DNA from: Desulforudis sp.
GTDB lineage: Bacteria > Bacillota > Desulfotomaculia > Desulfotomaculales > Desulforudaceae
DNA: 6,578 nt
Direction of reading: 5' to 3'
Assembly (NCBI GenBank): GCA_014859075.1
Contig: JACUUW010000108.1
Location: forward strand, 1-6,578
Part shown: positions 1-4,523 of the stretch, piece after piece
How positions within the stretch are numbered: position 1 is the first letter of the stretch
Layout of the letters: each line of letters begins with the position of its first letter
Program-made: the position numbers and the translations under genes
Notes under the pieces: model-generated
What the model was told of the DNA's origin: nothing
What the model saw: the letters and a program-made list of their open reading frames with translations, nothing else
Database searches by the model: none

Positions 1-591
1 TAATGGTGTCTCGCGGTGCAGTGCAACGTGGCGGACGAGGATTAGGTAGCCGCTGCGGTGGACAAGGTGGTGGCCGAGTTCGGCCGCCTGGACATCCTGG
101 CCAACAACGCCGGGGTGCTCGCCCAGGGGCCGACGCAGGACCTAACCCTGGAAGAGTGGAACAAAGTGATAAGCGTGAACCTGACCGGCGTCTTCCTGGT
201 GGCCAAACATGCCGGCCGGCAGATGATCAAGCAGAACTACGGCAAGATCGTGAACACGGCATCCATCTCCGGCCTGGTGGGAAACGCCGGGCTTTGCGCT
301 TACAACGCCAGCAAGGGCGGCGTGGTCAACCTGACCCGGAGTTTGGCCGCCGAATGGGGCCAGTACAACATCACGGTAAACGCCATCGCGCCGGGACCCT
401 TCCCCAGTGAAATGACGCAAGACTTATTGACCGACCCGGGGTGGCAAGAGCAGATTAAAAGCACCACCGTCTTGGGTCGTCCCGGAAGGGAAGGCGAACT
501 GGACGGCGCAGTGGTCTACCTGGCTTCGGACGCGTCCAGTTACACCACCGGAGTCATTCTCCCGGTAGACGGCGGTTGGATCGCAGTTTAA
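1..591 (+). pseudogene. Broken short-chain dehydrogenase/reductase (SDR), upstream copy of a tandem pair
   Basis: Frame 1 encodes an SDR that continues left of the window, but it is interrupted by TAA at 1-3 and TAG at 43-45. Aligned with the intact copy at 621-1385, the TAA sits at Lys57 and the TAG at Gln71 (CAG to TAG). The remainder, 46-591, is open and keeps the SDR core: NNAG, the Asn of SVNLTG, the Ser of NTAS, and the Tyr/Lys of YNASK. The longest piece that could start inside the window (GTG at 58, 177 residues) lacks the N-terminal Rossmann TGxxxGxG cofactor motif, so it should not bind NAD(P)H normally. By hand alignment about 129 of 177 residues match the second copy, with a 2-residue gap before the catalytic Tyr. 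The next gene begins 29 nt downstream, so the two probably shared a transcript. I call it a recently inactivated duplicate. A sequencing error, or expression of a truncated protein, is less likely because there are two separate stops. Confidence 0.8.
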
Positions 592-607
592 CTCAGAATA
601 TTCAGCC

Positions 608-615
608 AAGGAGGT
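608..615 (+). promoter_or_regulatory. Ribosome binding site that fixes the start of the intact SDR
   Basis: AAGGAGGT ends 5 nt before ATG 621 (6 nt from the end of GGAGG). This strong site selects ATG 621 over the in-frame GTG at 576, which would add 15 residues unlike any SDR N-terminus and overlap the end of the upstream copy. Confidence 0.85.
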
Positions 616-620
616 CCACT

Positions 621-1385
621 ATGAACTTATTTGATCTGACCGGAAAAACGGCCCTGGTGACCGGCGCTTCCAGCGGTTTGGGATGGCAATTTGCCCAGGT
701 GTTGGCGGAATACGGCGCGGATGTGGCGGTGGCGGCCCGGCGGGTGGACCGCCTCCAACAGCTGGCGGCCGAGATCTGGGCGTCCGGCAAGCGGTGTCTC
801 CCGGTACAGTGCGACGTGGCGGACGAAGACCAGGTGGCCGCCATGGTGGAAAAGGTGGTGGTCGAGTTCGGCCGCCTGGACATCCTGGTCAACAACGCCG
901 GGGTGGCCATCCTGGCCCCCGCCCAGGACCTGACGCTGGAGGACTGGAGCAAGTCGGTGGCCGTCAACCTGACCGGCGTGTTCCTGGTGGCCAAGCACGC
1001 CGGCCGGCAGATGATCAAGCAGAATTACGGCAAGATCATCAACACCGCATCGATGTACGGCTTGGTGGCGAACACCTTCTTCCCGGCCAGCAGCTACCAC
1101 GCCACCAAGGCCGGTGTGGTCAACCTGACCCGGAGCCTGGCCGCCGAATGGGGCAAATACAACATCACGGTAAACGCCATCGCGCCGGGCTTCTTCCCCA
1201 GCGAGATGACCCGGGACGCCTTCTCCATGCCCGAATTCCAGAAATACGCCAAGGCCAACTCCGTCCTGGGCCGCACCGGACGGGACGGAGAGTTGAACGG
1301 GGCCGTGATTTACCTGGCGTCGGACGCCTCCAGCTACACCACCGGAGTAACCATCCCGGTCGACGGCGGCTGGACCGCGATTTAA
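621..1385 (+). CDS. Short-chain dehydrogenase/reductase (SDR, FabG/gluconate dehydrogenase-like), intact copy
   Basis: A 254-residue classical SDR, expected to be a soluble NAD(P)(H)-dependent oxidoreductase acting on an alcohol or ketone. The start is set by the strong ribosome site at 608-615. The Rossmann cofactor motif TGASSGLG is at residues 14-21. Arg40-Arg41 after the second beta strand favour NADP(H) over NAD(H) (inference from family rules). Asp65 (CDV) contacts adenine, and NNAG is at 91-94. The catalytic tetrad is Asn116, Ser144, Tyr159 and Lys163 (YHATK). PG at 189-190 and the C-terminal VDGGW are typical. Length matches the family's usual 245-260 residues. The substrate cannot be read from sequence: the N-terminus resembles gluconate 5-dehydrogenase/KduD-type sugar-acid enzymes, but FabG-like roles are equally possible. 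It follows a broken paralogue by 29 nt and ends at an intrinsic terminator, so it is the last gene of its operon. Confidence 0.93.
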   Translation: MNLFDLTGKTALVTGASSGLGWQFAQVLAEYGADVAVAARRVDRLQQLAAEIWASGKRCLPVQCDVADEDQVAAMVEKVVVEFGRLDILVNNAGVAILAPAQDLTLEDWSKSVAVNLTGVFLVAKHAGRQMIKQNYGKIINTASMYGLVANTFFPASSYHATKAGVVNLTRSLAAEWGKYNITVNAIAPGFFPSEMTRDAFSMPEFQKYAKANSVLGRTGRDGELNGAVIYLASDASSYTTGVTIPVDGGWTAI

Positions 1386-1418
1386 CGACAGTCGGATGTA
1401 ACCAGGCACACAAAACAC

Positions 1419-1446
1419 GGGGCGCTGAACCAGCGCTCCTTTTTTT
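1419..1446 (+). terminator. Intrinsic terminator after the SDR pair
   Basis: A 9-bp stem GGGGCGCTG / CAGCGCTCC (one G-U pair), loop AAC, is followed directly by seven T residues. It lies 34 nt past the SDR stop. Read on the minus strand the same hairpin is followed by GTGTTTTGTG, so it could weakly stop the converging ABC transporter transcript as well. Confidence 0.88.
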
Positions 1447-1577
1447 CGGCCCCCCAAACATCCGAATTGCTGCCATCATAACTCATATGAGCGCTTCCTT
1501 GGGAGGTGTTGCCATTGGTGGAAATCACCCTTATATTTGTCAAGCAGCCGCTATCGAAGATAAGCAAAGCTCCATGC

Positions 1578-2336
1578 TCAGGCGCTACGCGTTTCCGAAT
1601 TCTGATCAGTCTTTTGCAGCACGCGGCTCAGAAATTCGCGGGTACGGGCCTCGCGGGGTTCATCGAACATCTGGGCCGGCTTGCTGATCTCCACGATCCG
1701 CCCCTCGTCCATGTAGACCACCCATTCGGCCACCTCGCGGGCGAAAGCCATCTCGTGCGTGACCACGATCATGGTCATCCCCTCCCGCGCCAGTTGTTTT
1801 ATCACCGTCAGTACCTCGCCGACCAGTTCGGGGTCCAGCGCGGAGGTCGGTTCGTCAAACAGCATCACCTTCGGGTGCATGGCCAGGGCACGGGCGATCG
1901 CCACCCTTTGTTTTTGACCTCCCGACAATTGGGACGGATAGCTTCCGGCCTTGTCGGCCAACCCGACCTTCTCCAGCAAAGTCACCGCTTCTTCGGTGGC
2001 CTGCTTCACCGGAACCTTCTTCACCATCACGGGGGCCTCGATCACATTCCCCAAAACGGTCTTGTGCGGGAAGAGGTTGAACAGCTGAAAAACCATTCCG
2101 ACTTCTTGCCGAATCTTGGCCAGGTTATCCTTTTTCCCCTCGACCAACCGGCCTTCGATCCAGATCTCACCGCTCTGGCCCTGCTCCAGGAAATTGATGC
2201 ACCGCAAAAGAGTGCTCTTGCCCGAGCCGCTGGCACCGATCAGGCAGACGACCTCTCCCTTTTCCACTTTCAGGTCAACGTCCTTGAGCACCTGCAGGTC
2301 ACCAAAGGACTTGTTCAGTCTACGAACCTCGATCAC
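1578..2336 (-). CDS. Polar amino-acid ABC transporter, ATP-binding protein (GlnQ/HisP family)
   Basis: A 252-residue ATPase that powers an amino-acid importer from the cytoplasmic face. Motifs in order: Walker A GASGSGKST (34-42; Ala replaces the commoner Pro), Q-loop Gln84 in GMVFQLFNLFPHKT, signature LSGGQ (137-141), Walker B VMLFDEP (157-163), D-loop SALD (165-168) and H-loop His194. The FNLFPHKT segment after the Q-loop is characteristic of the polar amino-acid subfamily. The start is GTG at 2336, with a GGGGGG run 8 nt upstream as ribosome site; the protein then begins IEVRRLNKSFG as in its relatives. The permease gene ends 18 nt upstream, so the two are co-transcribed and probably translated in a coupled way. 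No strong terminator lies directly after its stop at 1578; the nearest is the hairpin at 1419-1446. Family is certain. The amino acid carried is not determined by the ATPase. Confidence 0.96.
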   Translation of the reverse strand: MIEVRRLNKSFGDLQVLKDVDLKVEKGEVVCLIGASGSGKSTLLRCINFLEQGQSGEIWIEGRLVEGKKDNLAKIRQEVGMVFQLFNLFPHKTVLGNVIEAPVMVKKVPVKQATEEAVTLLEKVGLADKAGSYPSQLSGGQKQRVAIARALAMHPKVMLFDEPTSALDPELVGEVLTVIKQLAREGMTMIVVTHEMAFAREVAEWVVYMDEGRIVEISKPAQMFDEPREARTREFLSRVLQKTDQNSETRSA

Positions 2337-2354
2337 TCGGCATGCCCCCCGAAA

Positions 2355-3041
2355 CTATTTATCGACATCCAACCGGCTCTCCAGCTTCTTAACCAGGAAA
2401 GTAAAGACGACAACCAGGGCCAGATAGTAGAGCCCGGCGATGGTGTAATACTCGAGCGCGTCGCCCGGCCACCTGTTTGCACGGCGCATGGCGATCATAA
2501 ACAACTCGGGCATGGTTACAAAGGCGGCCAGGGACGAGTCCTTCAGCCCGATGATGAACTGGTTGCCCAGCGGCGGGATGCACCGCTTAAAGGCCTGCGG
2601 CAGGATAATCCGCCGCATGGCCAGGAGATAGGTCATACCCAGGGAGAGTGCCGCCTCCATCTGTCCGCGGTTGATTGACTGGATGCCGCCCCGGAAGATC
2701 TCGGCGATGTATGCGCCGTTATGCACGGCCAGGGCCAACGAGGCCGCCCAGAAAGCGGGGATGTCCAGGATGGGCGCCAGACCGAAGTAAATCCAGAAAA
2801 TCTGGACGATCAGCGGTGTACCGCGGATTATGGTGATGTAGGCATCGGCGATACAGTTGAAGACACGGTTTTTCGAGATCTTCAGCATGGCGAAAAAAAG
2901 CCCGATTACGATCCCGAGCAGCAATGCCGTGGCGGTCAGTCTCAACGTGAGTATGGTGGCCTGCGTGAATATCGGTCCCGAATTAACCAGAAGCCCGTAA
3001 AAATAGATAAAATACTCAACTATGCCCAACTGGTTCTGCAC
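2355..3041 (-). CDS. Polar amino-acid ABC transporter, permease (HisM/GlnP family)
   Basis: A 228-residue inner-membrane permease. Hydrophobic segments fall near residues 25-53, 76-92, 96-113, 160-180 and 200-219, matching the roughly five-helix HisM type. Family signatures seen: RGTPLIVQ (73-80), HNGAYIAEIFRGGIQSI (107-123), and the EAA loop that docks on the ATPase (Glu129-Ala-Ala to Gly135, then ILPQAF). With one permease gene present, a homodimeric channel is likely. Coordinates use GTG at 3041, but that GTG lies inside the ribosome-site-like run AAGGGGGGTG. TTG at 3029 (224 residues) has better spacing and may be the true start; no ATG occurs before residue 52. It is separated from the binding-protein gene by 121 nt containing a perfect hairpin, and from the ATPase gene by 18 nt. 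Confidence 0.94.
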   Translation of the reverse strand: MQNQLGIVEYFIYFYGLLVNSGPIFTQATILTLRLTATALLLGIVIGLFFAMLKISKNRVFNCIADAYITIIRGTPLIVQIFWIYFGLAPILDIPAFWAASLALAVHNGAYIAEIFRGGIQSINRGQMEAALSLGMTYLLAMRRIILPQAFKRCIPPLGNQFIIGLKDSSLAAFVTMPELFMIAMRRANRWPGDALEYYTIAGLYYLALVVVFTFLVKKLESRLDVDK

Positions 3042-3048
3042 CCCCCTT
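3039..3048 (-). promoter_or_regulatory. Ribosome-binding-like run overlapping the permease GTG
   Basis: Minus-strand AAGGGGGGTG resembles AAGGAGGTG but includes the GTG at 3041 itself, leaving no spacing. TTG at 3029-3027 sits 9 nt past the end of the run and is a reasonable alternative start. Which one is used cannot be decided here. Confidence 0.5.
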
Positions 3049-3086
3049 CAAAGCAACGGCCCGGGGCGGAGAATCCCGCTGCAAGG

Positions 3087-3119
3087 GAGCTGGGCGGGTG
3101 CCAAGCACCCGCCCAGCTC
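3087..3119 (-). other. Perfect 15-bp hairpin between binding-protein and permease genes
   Basis: Arms GAGCTGGGCGGGTGC (3087-3101) and its exact reverse complement (3105-3119) enclose a 3-nt loop. Neither strand has a T run after it, so it does not look like a full intrinsic terminator. In the minus-strand transcript it lies 43 nt past the binding-protein stop and 45 nt before the permease GTG. Such hairpins often protect the 3' end of the upstream message and let the binding protein be made in excess over the membrane parts. The structure is seen; that role is inferred. Confidence 0.8.
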
Positions 3120-3162
3120 GTTGGGTGTTTCCGGTTTCAGGATAAGAGCCCGCTGTGGCGCG

Positions 3163-3957
3163 TTAGTCGCCGCTGATGTCACCGCCCACGTACTTCCCGC
3201 AAATCGCCAGGTAGGTGCCGTCGGCCTTGATGTCGGCCAGGGCCCGGTTGATTCTCGCCAGCAGTTCGGGATTGCCCTTCGGGATAGCGATCCCGATCTC
3301 TTCCACGATCAGGATGTCACCCACGGCGATAATGTCCAGGTCCAGTTCCCGGGCGTTGGTCAGGCCCACGATCTGGTCGGTGATCACGGCGTCCGCGCGG
3401 CCGGAACCCAATTCACGAAGCGCCAGCATGTCGCTCTCATAGAATTTCAGGTTGTCGGTGATTTCGGCGGCCAGATCTTCGTATACGCTCTCCATTAAAA
3501 CGGCGATGGTCGAATCCGCGGTCAGGTCTTCCACGCTGGTGATTCCCGAATCGGCCTGTACGAAGACTTTCGGACCGGAGCGGTAATAAGGGTCACTGAA
3601 GTCAAATTTTTGCAGCCGCTCCTCGGTGATGGTCATGCTACCGATGATGGCCTCATAACGCGTACCCAGACCCATCGGCAATGCCTGCCAGGGCGTCGGA
3701 ACCGGCTCGGCCTCCATACCCATAGCTTCGGCCAGGGCCGCCCCGATCTCCACGTCAAAACCCACTAGATTATCGTTTTCATCGAAGTAGCTGAACGGCT
3801 GGTAGGCGCCGGACATGGCGTACCGGAAGACTTCGGGTTCTTCCGCGGCGCCCGGATCCGCGGGGGGTGCGGCGTCGTCCGCACACCCGGTGACAACCAG
3901 TACCACTCCCATTAACAACGCGAGGAGAAGAACCATCCATTTTTTCTGAAAAATCAT
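3163..3957 (-). CDS. Amino-acid ABC transporter, substrate-binding lipoprotein (family 3)
   Basis: A 264-residue extracellular solute-binding protein of the family 3 (HisJ/GlnH) type. The N-terminus is a lipoprotein signal: Lys5-Lys6, a hydrophobic stretch 7-22, and lipobox VTGC with lipidated Cys25. An acidic, Pro/Ala-rich linker (26-43) tethers the domain. The two-lobed domain starts at FRYAMSG (44). GFDVEIGAALAEAMG (66-80) is the family signature. TITEER (109-114) carries the Arg expected to hold the ligand carboxylate, FSDPYY (120-125) is typical, and Asp194 in AVITDQ is at the usual place for contact with the alpha-amino group. The segment where relatives have Gly-Thr-Thr reads Met155-Glu156-Ser157, so ligand preference may be unusual. 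ATG 3957 follows AGGAGGT with ideal spacing. It is the first gene of the operon, downstream of a c-di-AMP riboswitch and terminator. The ligand is probably a polar or charged amino acid; its identity is unknown. Confidence 0.94.
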   Translation of the reverse strand: MIFQKKWMVLLLALLMGVVLVVTGCADDAAPPADPGAAEEPEVFRYAMSGAYQPFSYFDENDNLVGFDVEIGAALAEAMGMEAEPVPTPWQALPMGLGTRYEAIIGSMTITEERLQKFDFSDPYYRSGPKVFVQADSGITSVEDLTADSTIAVLMESVYEDLAAEITDNLKFYESDMLALRELGSGRADAVITDQIVGLTNARELDLDIIAVGDILIVEEIGIAIPKGNPELLARINRALADIKADGTYLAICGKYVGGDISGD

Positions 3958-4081
3958 TCTCGACCTCCTAATATTAAATACGTTTTACAAATTCCAAAAG
4001 GCTTTGCTACTTCTTCTGCCGTTCCCGGCTGATCCGCTACGGCGTTATCGCCCCCTTTGCACAGTTTGGCTGCACTCCAGC
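3958..4081 (-). other. Distal 5' leader with three small hairpins, function unknown
   Basis: Between the riboswitch terminator and the binding-protein start the minus strand can form three short stem-loops. They are GTGCAG/CTGTGC with loop CCAAA (4075-4059), GGCG-ATAA-CGCC (4052-4041) and GCCG-GGAA-CGGC (4029-4018). The last has a GNRA tetraloop. They are linked by GTAGCGGATCA and followed by a purine-rich stretch, GCAAAGCC, and the AGGAGGT ribosome site at 3964-3970. The compact hairpins suggest a structured RNA rather than a spacer, but I do not recognise a known riboswitch class. Stems of 4-6 bp could also occur by chance in GC-rich DNA. Confidence 0.35.
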
Positions 4082-4118
4082 AAAAAACCAGCAACCCCGG
4101 AGAACCTTCCGGGGTCGC
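4082..4118 (-). terminator. Riboswitch expression-platform terminator
   Basis: On the minus strand an 11-bp stem GCGACCCCGGA / TCCGGGGTTGC (one G-U pair) with loop AGGTTC is followed, after TGG, by six T residues. It lies 51 nt past the c-di-AMP aptamer and about 125 nt before the binding-protein start, the position expected for ligand-controlled termination. The base of its 5' arm (4116-4118) can instead pair with the 3' edge of the aptamer region. Confidence 0.82.
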
Positions 4119-4168
4119 ACGCAAAAAAAGGAAAACCGCAGCTGAAACGGACACGCCATTCCCTTTTC

Positions 4169-4298
4169 GCGCTTGCGAGGTTAGCTGACGGGTTCGGATC
4201 GCGAACAACCCTACTCCGAGACCCCGATTGGGTCCGGGAGATTCACCCCAATAGAACCTGGTTCCCCCGCTCCCTGGTTTCCACCAGAGATTCAGCGC
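4169..4298 (-). promoter_or_regulatory. Cyclic di-AMP riboswitch (ydaO/yuaA family) in the ABC transporter leader
   Basis: The minus strand carries the conserved ydaO/yuaA elements in order. First, closing stem P1 GCGCT (4298-4294) pairs with AGCGC (4173-4169). Next come GAATCT and a CTGGTGGAAACCAG hairpin, then GAGCGGGGGAACC and TTGGGGTGAATC (conserved block around 4250-4240). Last are GTAGGGTTG, the near-invariant TCCGAACCCGTCAGCTAA (4198-4181), and CCTCG leading into P1. These match the family as I know it from Bacillus ydaO, block by block. Family members bind two c-di-AMP molecules and usually lower expression when ligand is high. A promoter ends 18 nt upstream of P1, a terminator follows, and the first gene reached is the amino-acid binding protein, so the switch is well placed to control the whole transporter operon. 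Confidence 0.93.
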
Positions 4299-4315
4299 CG
4301 TTTGTCAGTTGGTTT

Positions 4316-4345
4316 ATTTTACACAGAAACATAGTGAGCGGTCAA
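4316..4345 (-). promoter_or_regulatory. Sigma-A-type promoter of the riboswitch/ABC transporter operon
   Basis: On the minus strand, -35 TTGACC (4345-4340) and -10 TAAAAT (4321-4316) are separated by 18 nt, with one mismatch each from consensus. Transcription should start near 4309, about 10 nt before the aptamer's P1 stem, so the whole riboswitch lies in the message. Confidence 0.78.
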
Positions 4346-4406
4346 TTCTACGGTTGGGGATGATGGCGGCGGCTTTTTCAGGAAAAGGGGGAACGGTCCG
4401 GCTAAT

Positions 4407-4462
4407 AAACCCGAGCCCCCGCCCAGGCGCCACCAGCGTGACATGTCCGGCCTCTCGGGTTT
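4407..4462 (+). other. Long-range inverted repeat upstream of kamA
   Basis: AAACCCGAG (4407-4415) is the exact reverse complement of CTCGGGTTT (4454-4462), enclosing 38 mostly GC-rich nt. On the plus strand the second arm runs into a fourth T, giving a weak attenuator look. On the minus strand it lies upstream of the transporter promoter. I see no convincing plus-strand promoter before it, so it may be a DNA-level element or chance. Confidence 0.4.
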
Positions 4463-4472
4463 TGGTGCTTTC

Positions 4473-4500
4473 TGTAAATTATGATATGTTTAATTACAAT
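4473..4500 (+). promoter_or_regulatory. Possible kamA promoter with an overlapping inverted-repeat operator
   Basis: An AT-rich island in otherwise GC-rich DNA lies just before kamA. TACAAT (4495-4500) is a good -10 candidate and TATGTT (4485-4490), 17 nt after TTGGTG (4462-4467), a weaker one. No strong -35 is seen. Half-sites TGTAA-A-TTA (4473-4481) and TAATTACA (4491-4498) form an inverted repeat with one bulged A, overlapping the -10, as a repressor or activator site would. The repeat is seen; regulator binding is inferred. Confidence 0.35.
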
Positions 4501-4511
4501 AAAACTAGAGT

Positions 4512-4517
4512 GGGAGG
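4512..4517 (+). promoter_or_regulatory. Ribosome binding site that fixes the kamA start
   Basis: GGGAGG ends directly against ATG 4518, leaving no spacing, but is 6 nt before the in-frame ATG at 4524. The second ATG is therefore the likely start, two codons later than the longest reading frame. Confidence 0.8.
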
Positions 4518-4523
4518 ATGGGA

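Noticed and set aside
43..45. TAG in the first SDR as a possible pyrrolysine or read-through codon
   Set aside because: The aligned residue is an ordinary Gln71, a single C-to-T change explains it, a TAA also lies in the same frame, and no pyrrolysine genes are visible.
627..1457. A 276-codon minus-strand open frame across the intact SDR
   Set aside because: Antisense shadow with Gly/His/Val-rich low-complexity composition; the plus strand carries the full SDR motif set and a ribosome site.
1538..1543. Perfect TTGACA on the minus strand downstream of the ATPase gene
   Set aside because: No -10 element at 16-18 nt and no gene in the direction of reading.
1506..2678. A 390-codon plus-strand open frame antisense to the ATPase and permease, preceded by GGGAGGTG
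   Set aside because: It is the complement of two clear genes with intact motifs, has no recognisable domain, and is rich in His/Gln/Leu as expected for a shadow in GC-rich DNA.
3990..4060. c-di-GMP (GEMM-I) riboswitch, suggested by GCAAAG/GCAAAGCC and a GNRA loop
   Set aside because: The order of elements is wrong: no paired P1b arms around the loop leading into GACGCAAAGCC, and no second GGTAGC...GGTTACC stem after it.
3954..4208. An 84-codon minus-strand frame in the transporter leader whose TGA overlaps the binding-protein ATG
   Set aside because: Its first half lies in the riboswitch and terminator, its start is a TTG without a ribosome site, and no ATG, GTG or TTG lies in the part beyond the terminator. 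The ATGA overlap is probably coincidental.
4518..4520. ATG 4518 as the kamA start
   Set aside because: It directly abuts the GGGAGG ribosome site; ATG 4524 in the same frame has normal spacing.
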